Source: Closterium sp. Naga37s-1 (Eukaryota > Streptophyta > Zygnematophyceae > Desmidiales > Closteriaceae). From it: a stretch of DNA of 64,000 bases. The position numbers were made by a program, and so were the translations under genes. The stretch lies in NCBI GenBank assembly GCA_947471745.1, contig CANJKZ010000093.1, forward strand, positions 1,907,501 through 1,971,500, given 5' to 3'. The notes under the pieces were generated by a model. The model saw nothing but the letters and a program-made list of their open reading frames with translations, was not told the origin of the DNA and made no database searches. Of the stretch, positions 42,701 through 53,086 are shown piece after piece (position 1 is the stretch's first letter; each line of letters opens with the position of its first letter).

Positions 42701-43015
42701 GGGCCCTGAGAAGAAAGGAGATAGGCAGGAAAGAAAGGGGAACCAAGGTTGCAAGTAGGCAGCACACGTGGCGGTGGAGAAGTCTGAGACCAAAGGAGAC
42801 ACCGCAATGGTGCAACCAGAAACTAGAGCAGCAGAGCCGAGCAAGGAATGGGAACTTGGGGTAGATATAGAGAAGGGGGAAGTAGAGGCGACCAGGCGGG
42901 TACTACAGCAACACTGAAGCACCTTTGCATACAGTTTGCAAGAGTTGGGAAGGTAGAAAGGGAGAGAGTTAGAGCTTAACCTCACCAAACGGCTAGCATC
43001 TTCTGAACAGAGCTG
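42701..43015 (+). pseudogene. GYP1 reverse transcriptase N-terminus, truncated
   Basis: In the same frame as methyltransferase motifs IX/X, the sequence encodes a linker and then KEWELGVDIEKGEVEATRRV, LQQH-stop-STFAYSLQELG and KGRELELNLT. The VL..H..TFA.S..ELG...G pattern is the segment just upstream of the palm domain in Ty3/gypsy RT. Homology stops near 43015, where LRR-type repeat begins. The catalytic RT core, RNase H and integrase are absent. Confidence 0.6.
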
Positions 43016-43019
43016 CTGC

Positions 43020-43581
43020 AGTGTGCCCTTCGAAACAGAGATGCTTTGCATCGCATTGCAAATGATTCATAGAGCATCTCCTAAGCATCGGCTTTTTGAG
43101 CTGCACACACACGTGCTACTGACCGCATGCTACAACTCTTGCGAATATCACTGCAATTTACATCATAGCATGGACCATGGCATGCACCATAGCATCCAGC
43201 AGCAGGCCACATGAGCCCCATGCTATCCCCATCAATCTCACTTGGTTGGGTCGTCGATGGATTGAAGGTATACAAGAATTGAGAAGAGAGGATTGAGGCA
43301 TTCCAATATGCCTGCATGTTGGGCGGAGTGGGAAGGTAGGGAAAGGGAGTTGGGGCAAGGAATGTTTGTGCAAGCAACAGACTGGCGCGGTTTAAAAGAA
43401 ACTGGAGCAACCGTTGGGACGTGATGATTTGTAAGTGATGCATATGGCTGCAAGAGGATGGAAGAGGAGAGGTGACTGAAAGTGATGGGGAAGGTTCAAG
43501 AATTCGAGTGCAGTGAGGTGACTGATGCTGCAAGAGAGACTTCAACTGAAAGCCATGCCTGTGAGGTCACTGGACAGTATG
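43020..43581 (-). pseudogene. LRR exon relic with associated repeat
   Basis: This is a diverged copy of about 12640-13420, including the CCATGG/GCATGC palindromes. The minus-strand segment 43569-43498 is 72 bp and encodes DLTGMAFS-stop-SLSCSIS then HLTALEF. It aligns to the LRR exon at 13345-13416 with an in-frame TGA and a lost splice donor. Confidence 0.55.
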
Positions 43582-43936
43582 TGCGGAGATTCACTACACA
43601 ACGGGAGTGGACTACGGTGTAGGGCACGGGGTTGTGCGAGTGATCGTAGCTTGCACTAACGTTCTTACTTCTTGCTTGTGTTCACAGAGAAGTTTGGCAA
43701 GATTTTCCACTAAGGAATTGAAAAAACATTGAAAATATTAGAGTACAATTGAGGCATGCAAAACGATATGACTAGAATGGCATGCAACCCCTAGCAAGCA
43801 CTCTGCAGGGCGAATTCTGCCAGCGCAGCAGAAGAGCGGCTTGCCAACGCTGCAGCAGAGTAGTCTGCCAGCGTTGCACTGCGCGCGGTCTGCCAGCACT
43901 GCGCTCGCAAGTGACTATCTGCAGTCGCATGTTGCC
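43582..43936 (-). repeat. Old COP1 3' LTR, first part (split by insertion)
   Basis: This is the terminus (TGCGGAGATTCAC) and adjacent third of a minus-strand COP1 LTR. The other part continues at 51073-51738; together they make about 1.02 kb. It is the target into which the plus-strand COP1 element inserted. Confidence 0.75.
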
Positions 43937-44924
43937 TGTCAACGGGAGTGGTGTTTGGCCCCATCCTCGCTTGGGCGGAGCCGACTTCGTGGTCGGGTGA
44001 GAGGAGTACAGCCGACCTGCAGTAGTTGGCGAGCTGGTCGACGGGGCTGGTCGACCTGCACGGGGGCCACCGCAATGGCGCCAACTTCGGGAGGGCGTCG
44101 ACTTTGGGAGGTCGACTAGGGAAGTCGACCGGTGGAGGGCGTCGACTTGGTAGCGCCGACTTGGGGTATCCGACTTGGTATGGTCGGCTGACAGCTGTGC
44201 TGGTCGACCTGGAACTGGTCGACCAGGAGTGTGGTCTACCTGGAGTTGGTCGACTAGAGGTGAGGTCGACCTGGTGTGGTCGACCAGTGGTGGTCGTCGA
44301 CCTGGGTGGTCGACGCGCACAAGAAGGAGCTGGTCGACATGGTGGTTGCCCGGTCCACCAGGTTACCCAGGCGACAGGGTCTGCGGAGGAGTGCGACGGT
44401 CGCCCAGGTGGTTTTGGCGAGACCAACCTCGGTGGTGGTATCCCGAGGTTGACGTGGCTGATCAAGTGCAGTCGTCAGCACGAGGTCGATTTGGTGTGCG
44501 CTGTGCAGGTGACAAGGCACGGTACACCAATAATCTGTGAGCATCTGCGAAGCAAGTGCGATACTGTCCTGCGAGAGAAACGTTGGCACGCCGTCGACAT
44601 GCAACGTTGGCACGCCGTCGACTTGCAGCATTGGCGGGCTCGACTGTGCACTGCTGGAGCGCGGTCGACCAAGTCATGCTGGAACGCGGTCGACTGTGCT
44701 GCGCTGGAGTCGACCGACTTGCATGCTAGCTCTGATGTAGTCAGTCTTGCCAACTTCATTGTACCATTGTTGTCAACTTTTCCTAGTGAAACTCTAGCCA
44801 ATATTTCCCGTGAACTAGCAAGCAGTATGTGCACAAGGAAACGACTAAGGAACGAACGTAGAGATCACCCTCACACCCGTGCCTAGCCCATAGTCTAGCT
44901 CCTGTTAATTAAGTTATCTCCGCA
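43937..44924 (+). repeat. COP1 element C 5' LTR
   Basis: This 988-bp LTR starts TGTCAACGGGAGTG and ends GTTATCTCCGCA. It contains about 19 copies of the palindrome GTCGAC, most in the context CTGGTCGACCTGG or TGGTCGACCAG. Confidence 0.9.
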
Positions 44925-45022
44925 CGGTGCGGTGAGCGTGGACGGCACCGCGACTTACCTTTAGTCTAGCCGACTTTCCACTTACATATTGTGTTCGAAG
45001 GCCGGCAGCTGTGCTAGACGCC

Positions 45023-46078
45023 ATGGTGGACCCGGTAGTGCAGGCGGGCGTTGTAGACACCCTGGAGGCACGGCTCAAAGACAAGAGGAGACGCCATGAT
45101 GCTCGCGAGTACGGGGAGACGCTCCCATGGGCGGTCGTCGAGGCTGGCATCCGCGCTGTGTCAGCAACGGAGCACCCTTCTGGACCAGCTTCTCCTCGAC
45201 CGGTGAACATTGCAGGCGGCGTCGACGTGGGCGTCAACGCCGGTGGTGACCAGGTCCGCAGCAGTGCGGGAGGCACGTCGAGGCAGCGAGGAGTCATCCA
45301 CGCTGATAAAGTTGGTGAAGTTCAGGCGCGAGGGCTGCAGTCGTCGGCGGCTGCAGGGTCCTCGCAGGGCGACGTCGGAGGACGTCGAAGCAGCGTGATG
45401 CCGTCGTCGGCGACCCATGTGATAGCGCCACCCTACGGCTCCTTCAAATTTACGCCGGACAGGATCTCCGTCACCCCCCTGCTGGTCGGTCGCCCTGACA
45501 TCTTCACGTGGAAGGAGGCAATCGAGCCCCAGCTGGAGATGGCCGGGCTAAAGTGCTTCGCCGACGGCACCGTGGCGACACCGCCGGAGAGCAACCCCAA
45601 GCTGCGAGCGGAGTTTCGCGTCGTGCAGCTGCTGAACTTCACCGTCATTTCACAGTGCTGCTCGCCGGGCGTGCAGATCGCCCTAAAGTCGTGCACGGAC
45701 TACTTGGACGCTGCCCACCAGGCGTGTCACTTCATCGAGTCGACGTACCAGGTCACCGACGACCTGCACATCGGCCAGCTCGAAGAGCAGATGATGCATC
45801 TGCGGATGGGCGACCAGGAGACGATGACCGACTACTGCAACCGGGCTCGGCGACTTCTCGCCACCATGAGGATGGCCGGCGTGCAGTACTCGACGGCGTC
45901 GTATGTCACGCACGTCCTGAAGGGGCTCCCGAGCAGCTACAACCTAATGAAGCGGCTGTCGGTGGTGCCGAGCACGCGTGCGTCGCTCAACGAGGACTCT
46001 CTGACCTCGTACATCCTCAGGGACGAGGCGATGCAAGAGGCCGAGCGCTCCTTGGAGCTCCTGCAGCAGGTGAACTAA
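45023..46078 (+). CDS. COP1 element C gag (UBN2-like)
   Basis: The first ATG in the open frame is 45023 (MVDPVVQAGVVDTLEARL), giving about 351 residues up to TAA at 46076. The middle part (LVGRPDIFTWKEAIEPQLEM, CTDYLDAAHQACHFI, QLEEQMMHLRMGDQETMTDY) has the pattern of copia gag capsid domains. The end (RLSVVPSTRASLNEDSLTSY) precedes the zinc knuckle. The knuckle CSLCQSSDHLSFEC lies downstream at 46226-46267 in a different frame, so intact gag would need frame restoration. The protein would form the particle shell. The frame upstream of 45023 is open but has no ATG. Confidence 0.75.
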   Translation: MVDPVVQAGVVDTLEARLKDKRRRHDAREYGETLPWAVVEAGIRAVSATEHPSGPASPRPVNIAGGVDVGVNAGGDQVRSSAGGTSRQRGVIHADKVGEVQARGLQSSAAAGSSQGDVGGRRSSVMPSSATHVIAPPYGSFKFTPDRISVTPLLVGRPDIFTWKEAIEPQLEMAGLKCFADGTVATPPESNPKLRAEFRVVQLLNFTVISQCCSPGVQIALKSCTDYLDAAHQACHFIESTYQVTDDLHIGQLEEQMMHLRMGDQETMTDYCNRARRLLATMRMAGVQYSTASYVTHVLKGLPSSYNLMKRLSVVPSTRASLNEDSLTSYILRDEAMQEAERSLELLQQVN

Positions 46079-46513
46079 GCCGACCCGGCGAAGCACAGTG
46101 GTCGACCGAGACAGTGCGGGCAGACTAGCGGCAGTAGAAGCGGTGGTGGGAGGCGGGCGAAGGACGTCGACAAGAAGAAGTCGGCCCAGGATGGCGGTTG
46201 AGGAGGAGGAAGTCGTTGGCGGGAGTGCTCGTTGTGCCAAAGCTCCGACCACCTCTCCTTCGAGTGCCCCAACCGTAGTGACTCCGACGACGACGCCACC
46301 AAGGGAGGCCGAGGGAGGTTGGCTGGGCGTCGTCCTCGTCGCGAGAGCAAGACGCGCAAGGAGAAGCAGTCGACCAATTCGTCGACCTCGGCGAAGGACG
46401 CCGACTCCTCCTCTGGCGACAAAGGGCGAGGCGACCAGGAGGCGTCGTGCTCGCTGGTCGGCGTCATGGAGCCGACCGTCTCGTTAGCGCCGGAGGCTGG
46501 TGAGGACTTCTAG
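46079..46513 (+). pseudogene. COP1 element C zinc-knuckle segment
   Basis: CSLCQSSDHLSFEC (46226-46267) fits CCHC spacing C-x2-C-x4-H-x4-C. The Ser/Lys-rich tail (NSSTSAKDADSSSG) runs to a TAG at 46511-46513. In relative A the same region leads directly into protease. Confidence 0.75.
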
Positions 46514-46516
46514 GCG

Positions 46517-48200
46517 ATGGTGGCAGCTGTGCAGGCGAAGCTGCTCTCGGCCAGCCAGCTGAAGGAGAACGGCGTGAAGCTGCAGGAGGACGGTGAAGGG
46601 ATGCTGCTCGTCTCAGCGGCAGGGGAAGTACTCGTTCGGGCGTCCTATACCGGCCGGGTTCTCTGTACCGACCTGCGTCCCTGCCCGGCGAAGTCGACAA
46701 CGCCCACGACGGAGGTGGTGGCCCTGCGAGCGATAGTCTCGGCGACGAAGTCGACGGCGGGCAGGTGCCACGCGAGGGTTGCGCATGTCGCCGGTGACAC
46801 CATCACGAGATCGGCGAAGCACGAGGTCGCCACCGGCCTGGACATCAAGCCGTCGGCCGGGACCGACTCTCCGTGTGTCTCGTGCGTCGGTGGGAAGCTG
46901 GCGCGGCACACCTTCCCCGACCTGGGTTCCGACGCCGACGACGCGCTGGCTGTCGTGCACATCGACTTGTGCGGGCTGTTCCGTGTAGCTGCCAAGGATG
47001 GCAGCTTCTACTTCTTGCTGCTGAAGGACCGCAAGACCCGCTTCGTGTGGGTGAGGCCGGTCGCCAAGAAGTCGGACGTGCTGCGGGAGTTCGCGCAGTG
47101 GCTGGTGGTGGTTGAGTGGCAGGTGAAGAAGTCTGTGCTGATGCTGCGCTTTGACCGGCGAGGGGAGTTCCTCAAGAAGCAGTTCACCGACTTCGTGGAC
47201 GGCAAGGGGATTGTCCACGACTTGACCTGCACGTACACCCCGCAGCAGAACGGCATGGCCGAGCGGGAGATGAGGACGGTGGTGGAGTCGGTGCGGACGA
47301 TGCTGCTGCACATGGGCGTGCAGCACCACTGGTGGCACCTCGCTCTGCGGCAGGCCGCCTAGGTCCGCAACTGCCTTAAGAAGTCGACGCTGCCGCCGGG
47401 GACGACGCCGTACCAGCTGCTCACCGGGAAGAAGCCCGACTCATGGGGCTGCTTGGCGCAGTTCCTCGTCCTCGAGCAGCAACGTGGTGGGAAGCTGAAG
47501 CCGAAGGCCAGGTGGGGCCTTCACCTCGGCGTGTCGGAGGAGAGCACGGGCTGGGAGCTCCTCGACCTCACCGATAGCAGGGTGGTCACCACGTCAGACG
47601 TGGTGTTCTACAAAACCATGTCGTTGGAGGTGTGGAAGTCGGAGCACGGGCCGGCGTCGGGGCGGACGCAGGTCAACCCGCCGATGGACACCTCGACGGC
47701 GACGCTCCCTCTGCTCACTGAGGTCGGCGGGCTTGCTGATGAGGACACCGAGGTCATACACCCCCCCTCTCCTGCCCCCCCTGCCCCACCCCTTGTAGCC
47801 GACCTGCGTACGCTGACATCGACGTCGGCCAGCGACGATGAGGGGAGAAGTGGGGCGTCGCCTGTGGCGCCGGCCAAGAACATCGCCGGTGGCCGACGTG
47901 ACGTTCAGCAAGTTGGCGTGGGATTGACCTCGACGCCGACAGGGGAGCGGCAGGCAGAGGAGGTGCAGCCGACTTTGGTGAAGCCGGCGAAAGAGGCATC
48001 AGGAAAGAAGCCGGCGACAGGGTTACAGCCAGCAGTGAAGCCGACCACGGAGGAGTCCGCGATTGGGCAGTCGGCACGAAAGCCGACCGCAGGGGACAAG
48101 TCGGCAGGGAAGCCGACTGTGGTGCAGCAGGACGACAAGGGCAGAAAAGCCAGTGATGACGGAGGGGAGCAGTCGCGCGCCGAGGAGTCCATTGACAGCG
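46517..48200 (+). pseudogene. COP1 element C: protease-deleted polyprotein with integrase
   Basis: The frame opens MVAAVQAKLLSASQLKENG. Compared with element A, 73 codons including LDSGCSHHLMG are missing, exactly between two copies of TGTGCAGGCGAA (now one, at 46528-46539). GAG-pre-integrase (HVAGDTITRSAKHEVATG, CVSCVGGKLARHTFP) and integrase follow: VHIDLCGLFRVAAKDG, LRFDRRGEFLKKQF (second Asp kept) and QQNGMAEREMRTV (Glu kept). A TAG at 47360-47362 replaces Trp. Near 47443 about five codons are lost in frame (GKKPDSWGCLAQF). The linker ends IDSDVVEVQPGPRRTGRI. Confidence 0.85.
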
Positions 48201-50034
48201 ACGTGGTGGAAGTCCAGCCTGGACCACGGCGTACAGGCCGAATTCGGAGGCCGCCCGATTTCTTCGTACCGCCCGCCTTCACCACGGTGTACGACAAGGT
48301 TGACGACGACCTGCTATACGACGAGGCCGAGGAGGATGAAGAACTGCCGGAGCTCGACCCCGACATGCACGCCGACCCCGAGAACCGCTGGGATATCTCT
48401 ACGATGACGGTGAAGGACGCTTTGGCGAGCTGGAAGGGCAAGGCGGTGAAGGCCGCCATGGAGGAGGAGATCAGCAGCCTCATCGGCATGGGCACCTGGG
48501 AGCTGGTCGAACGCCCACCTGGGGTGAACATCATGAAGAACCGGTGGGTGCTGACGACGAAGTACCGCATGGACGGCACCGTCGAGCGCGAGAAGGCGAG
48601 GTTGGTCGTGAAGAGCTTCACACAGGTGTATGGCGCCGACTACGACGAGACGTACGCGCCGATGAGCAGCTACGTCACGCTGAGGATCTTCCTCAGCATC
48701 GTCGCCGTCCTCGACCTCAACCTGATGCAGCTCGACATGAAGAACGCCTTCCTGCAGAGCAAGCTCGACCAGGTGCTGAACATGTGGTGAAGGCGGGCGG
48801 CCACTTCAACGACGGGACCGGCCGGGTGTGCAAGCTGCTGAAGATCCTCTACGGGCTGAAGAAGTCGCCGCTGCTGTGGTACAGGGCTCTCGACGGTGTG
48901 CTGTTGGGCGCTGGCTGGAAGAAGAGCCAGGTCGACACGGCTCTCTACTTCAAGGCCGGGGGGGATTGCGTGGCCTGCTGGGTGCTGGTCTACATCGACG
49001 ACATGCTCGCCGCTAGCAGCAGTGCAGCGATGCTGAAGGAGCTGAAGGAGCTGCTGGAGGCCGCCTTCGAGCTGCGGGAGATCTCACCGGTACAGAAGTA
49101 CCTCGGGCTGGAGATCGTGCGCGACAGGCCGGCAAGGAAGCTGTGGCTGCAGCAGCAGGGCTACGCCGACAAGCTGCGTAGGCGACTCATCGATGAGGAA
49201 CAGACCGGGCGCACCCCCAAGACGCTGGTCTCGGTCGACGCATACGCCGAACTGACGTTCGACGAGGAGGAGGCCCAGGAGCGCCAGGAGGAGGAATACT
49301 GGCAGAAGGTCGGCCCGCTGCAGTTCTCGGCAACGACGACGAGGCCGGACATCGCCTTCGCCTGCAGCAAGTTGGACAGCGGCCTCACGGTGTGGAGCGA
49401 CAAGCACAGGCACGAGGTCGACCGTTGCCTCGCCTACCTCGCCAGCACGCGTGACACCGCCTTGGAGTTCGGCGGTGGACCTGAGTCGCTGAAGCTGGTC
49501 GGCTACGTGGATGCCGACGACGCCAGCGACAAGAAGAACCGGACGAGCACGGGCGGCTACGTGGTTGTCTGCGGAGGGGCCGCAGTCTCCTGGTCGAGCC
49601 AGCGCATCAAGTGCGCAACGCTGTCGTCGACCGAGTCAGAGTACGTGGCGGCAACCGAAGCCGGCAAGGAGGGACGTTGCTTTCGCTTCCTCCTCGTAGA
49701 GTTCTGGCAGCTGTATGCTAGGACGCCGACTGTCCTTCAGGTGGACAACAAGTCGGCCATCACGGTCGCCGAGAGCATGGGGTTGACGGGAAACCTCAAG
49801 CACATGGAGCAGCGACAAGCCTGGCTGCAGCACATGGTGAAGCGCGGGAAGTTTTTGTTGCAGTACATCCCGACCACCGAGCAGCCGGCCGACTTCCTGA
49901 CAAAGGCGCTGCACTATTTGGCTTTCAACCGGTGCTCCGTCGCAATCAGCCAAGTGCGCCTGGCTGACGTGGGCGACGGCGACGCCGACGTGCGTCACTA
50001 TGTGTCATGCCCTCTTGCATGGCTGGTGCGCTGA
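48201..50034 (+). pseudogene. COP1 element C reverse transcriptase-RNase H
   Basis: RT starts in the linker frame (ALASWKGKAVKAAMEEEI, RLVVKSFTQVYGADYDETYA, LDMKNAFLQSKL with the first catalytic Asp) and stops at 48788-48790. From there the other frame is open to 50034: ILYGLKKSPLLWYRAL, LVYIDDMLAASS (YIDD in place of YVDD), then RNase H with YVDADDASDKKN, SSTESEYVAATEAG and VDNKSAITVAESMG. The C-terminus reads through the usual VQQ-stop into VRHYVSCPLAWLVR. A single frameshift near 48787 separates the two parts. Confidence 0.86.
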
Positions 50035-50129
50035 CCGGCGTGCTGTGTGTTGTGTGCACGCCGAGGAGCTATTCCCCCAGTGGTGCTGCTGTGTGGGCTG
50101 GGGGCCCAAGCGTGAACGCGGAAAGGGGG

Positions 50130-51067
50130 TGTCAACGGGAGTGTTGTTTGGCCCCGTCCTTGCTTGGTCGGGTGAGAGGAGTACAGCCGACCTGCAGCAG
50201 TTGAGGAGCTGGTCGACGGGGCTGGTCGACCTGCACGGGGGCCACCGCAAGGGCGCCGACTTCGGGAGGGCGCCGACTTTGGGAGGTCGACTAGGGAAGT
50301 CGACCGGTGGAGGGCGTCGACTTGGTGACGCCGACTTGGGGTAGCCGACTTGGTGTGGTCGGCTGACAGCTGTGCTGGTCGACCTGGAACTGGTCGACCA
50401 GCAGTGTGGTCGACCTAGAGTTGGTCGACTAGAGGTGAGGTCGACCTGGTGTGGTCGACCAGCGGTGGTCGTCGACCTGGGTGGTCGACGGGCACAAGAA
50501 GGAGCTGGTCGACTTGGTGGTTGCCCGGTCGACCAGGTTTCATGGGCGACAGGGTCTGCAGAGGAGTGCGACGGTCGCCCAGGTGGTTTTGGCGAGACCG
50601 ACCTCGGTGGTGGTATCCCGAGGTCGACGTGCAGTCGTCAGCACGAGGTTGAATTGGTGTGTGCGCTGTGCAGGTGACAAGGCACGGCACACCAATCATC
50701 TGCGAGCACCTGCGAAGCAAGTGCGCTACTGTCCTGCGGGAGCAACGTTGGCACGCCGTCGACTTGAAGCGTTGGCGGGCCGCGACTGTGCACTGCGGGA
50801 GCGCGGTCGACCAAGTCGTGATGGAACGCGGTCGACCGTGCTGCGCTGGCAGTCGACCCACTTGCATGCTAGCTATGACGTAGTCAATCTTGCCAACTTC
50901 ATTGTACCATTATTGTCAACTTTTCCTAGTGAAACTCTTGCCAATTTTCCCCGTGAAATAGCAAGCAGTGTGTGCACAAGGAAACGATGAAGGAACGAAC
51001 GCAGAGATCACCCTCACACCAGTACCTAGCCCGTAGTCTAGCTCCCGTTGATAAAGTTATCTCCGCA
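50130..51067 (+). repeat. COP1 element C 3' LTR
   Basis: This 938-bp LTR has the same ends as the 5' LTR. The largest difference is a deletion of sequence around CTCGCTTGGGCGGAGCC near its start. GTCGAC palindromes are dense as in the 5' copy. Confidence 0.9.
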
Positions 51068-51072
51068 TTGCC

Positions 51073-51738
51073 TATCTGCAAAGATGTGCACACCTACCAA
51101 GTAGGTGCATGTTGACGGTTTCACCGTCAGGCACATTGCGCAAGTGCCAGGTAGGAAACGTGTCGTCGGTTTTGCCAGGTGCGCACCATCGACCACGTGC
51201 TGCCGTTCCGCAGGTCGAACTTCGCCAAAACCTCCTCGGCGAAGTTTCGCACACCTCCGCAGAGTTTCGTACACCTCTGCGAGTTCGGTCGAACAGCTTG
51301 ACCCCGCTCGGTCGAACAGCGTTCGCCGAGCAGAGCTCGTCGACCAAAACTCGTTGACCAGAGCTCGTCGCGCAGAGCTCGTCGACTTGAGCTCGTCGCG
51401 CAGAGCTCGAACGGAGCTCTTCGACCAGAGCTCGAACGGATCTCTTCGACGCAAGCTCGGACGGAGCTTCGTCGACCAGCGCTCCTCGACGGAATTTGTC
51501 GACCATCGATCCTCGACGGGCCTCGTCGACCATCGCTCCTCGATGGGCCTCCTCGACCGCTGTCTTCGACCAGCGCTGCCCGTCGACAATGTCGACCAGA
51601 TTCCGTCGAGCAGAGCTTGCTCGACCGCTACCTCTGTCGAACTGCAGAATCCCACTTCGACGAGCAATTCGTCGCGGACTTCTTGTCGACGGCGAGATTG
51701 GCTGTGCCCAAGCGAGGGCGGGGCCTTTCTCTTCGACA
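51073..51738 (-). repeat. Old COP1 3' LTR, second part
   Basis: This continues the split LTR from 43936. On the minus strand it starts at 51738 (TGTCGAAGAG, after the purine tract GGGCAGGGGAG). Its middle (about 51220-51640) is built from irregular repeats such as GAGCTCGTCGACC and CCTCGTCGACCATCG, different in detail from the young copies. Confidence 0.7.
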
Positions 51739-51885
51739 CTCCCCTGCCCAGCTCACGCTTGGGTGCAGACACACAAGGTCCACCCAGAACCCAGAGGGAT
51801 AGAATACAAGGAGAAAACTCCGTCTGCATGCACCCAACACATAGCACGCAGATCACCGCACCAGCCGTGCAGAAGGGCACCGCAC

Positions 51886-52080
51886 CTACTGCTGCACCTT
51901 GTCATCCCCGTCGCCAACGTTGGCCAGACGCAATTGGCCGATTGCGACGGAGCACCGGTTGAAGGCCGGAAAATGCAGCGCCTTTGTCAGAAAGTCCGCC
52001 GGCTACTCGGTAGTCCGGATGTACTGCAGAGCAATGTTTTGTCACAATGCTGCAGCCAGGCGTAGCGTCGCTGTCACAAT
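51886..52080 (-). pseudogene. Old COP1 RNase H C-terminus
   Basis: On the minus strand, recognisable pieces include FNRCSVAIGQLRLANVGDG and a terminal VQQ-stop (TAG at 51886-51888). Upstream, at 52081, the sequence is interrupted by the COP2 LTR, so only the last 60 or so codons remain on this side. Confidence 0.7.
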
Positions 52081-52194
52081 GTAAGAATTGACAAACAAGA
52101 TATATGCAAAACCTAACCCTAGTGCAAGTACAAAATAACACAAGGGAGAACATCTAGACTAGAACTACACAAACTATATAATCATAGTTTGACA
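52081..52194 (-). repeat. COP2 3' LTR (minus-strand element D)
   Basis: On the minus strand this 114-bp LTR starts TGTCAAACTATG (52194) and ends AATTCTTACA (52081). It is related to the LTR at 17181, and a purine tract (TATGGGGGTG) directly precedes it. It interrupts the old COP1 RNase H; CACAA (52076-52080) would be the target copy on this side. Confidence 0.75.
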
Positions 52195-52410
52195 CACCCC
52201 CATAGTCTAGGTGACGGTAGTCCTGTGGAAACAACAAGAGCAAGCAACGGTCACAAGACCAGTCCACAAGAACAAGACAAATTTCAGGGTGGAGCTCAAA
52301 GTCACCACACACTCCGAGAGCAAGCAAGGGGCCACAAGGCCATTCCACATGCAGGTATATAGCAAATATAAAGAGATGCAAGAGTACAAGACATGCAGGA
52401 CAAGGCATCT

Positions 52411-53086
52411 CTACGTAAGCAAGTGAGGACGGGCAGGCACAAGGCCAAGCTGGGTGCAGAAACGCTGGTGATCACAAGGCGGCAACGCATTGGTGAAGAT
52501 ATCTGCCGTGTTGGCCTCGGAGACAACACGTCAAACGAGTGCCTGGCCATGCTGCTGCAACTCACACAGAAGGAAGTAACGAAGCTGGATGTGCTTCGCC
52601 TTCCCAACCAGTCGGGGCTCCTCACACAACAGGACAGCAGACCTGTTGTCGGCGAACAAGACTGGGGGAGAGCGAGGGCCGCTCACCAAGGTCGGTGAGA
52701 AGGAAAGACAGCCAGCGAAGCTCCTGAGCGGCCATGGCCGCAGCATACACCTCTGCCTCATAGCTGGAACCGGCGACGGACGACGCCCGAGTCGACCGCC
52801 AAGAAACATCACCTGTCCTGAGGCTAAAGGAGTACCCCTGTGTAGACCGACGCGTCTCCGCGTCGTCGGCCCACGACGAGTCTGAGTAACCTGTGAGTGT
52901 AACTGGCTGCTTCCCTCCAAGGACAAGTCCCATGCCTGATGTACTCGCCACATACTTTGCCACCCTCTTAGCAGCGTACCAGTGGGAAGGTCGGTGTCTC
53001 CCAGGCGCAACAAAGCGCGCAAGGACGCTAAGAGGGTAAGCTAGGTCTGGGCGAGTACAGGTCATCAGGTATATGAGACAACCCAC
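52411..53086 (-). pseudogene. Element D RNase H and RT C-terminus
   Basis: From 53086: CLIYLMTCTRPDLAYPLSVL, GYSDSSWADDAETRRSTQGY and SSYEAEVYAAAMAAQELRWL, then a frameshift. FADNRSAVLLCEEPRLVGKA continues in the next frame and the coding region ends at a TAG at 52411-52413. Catalytic acidic residues of RNase H are visible in DSSWAD, EAEVYA and ADNRSA. Confidence 0.8.

Larger units (their letters stand above)
43937..51067 (+). mobile_element. COP1 copia retrotransposon C, full length with TSD
   Basis: The element is 7131 bp, with LTRs 43937-44924 and 50130-51067, and is flanked by a perfect 5-bp target-site duplication TTGCC (43932-43936 and 51068-51072). Purine tract GCGGAAAGGGGG (50118-50129) precedes the 3' LTR. 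The interior reads gag, knuckle, deleted protease, integrase, linker, RT, RNase H. The exact TSD marks it as a fairly young insertion, but stops at 46511 and 47360, a frameshift near 48787 and loss of the protease active site make it non-autonomous. No initiator-Met primer site follows the 5' LTR; the bases are CGGTGCGGTGAGCG. Confidence 0.92.

Noticed and set aside
44925..44945. Primer-binding site for element C
   Set aside because: The bases CGGTGCGGTGAGCG after the LTR do not match the initiator-Met tRNA; another tRNA or a half-tRNA primer is possible but cannot be assigned by eye.
51105..51962. Plus-strand ORF of 285 codons (Arg/Ser-rich)
   Set aside because: It lies across the LTR of an old COP1 element in antisense and is composed of LTR repeats; no domain.
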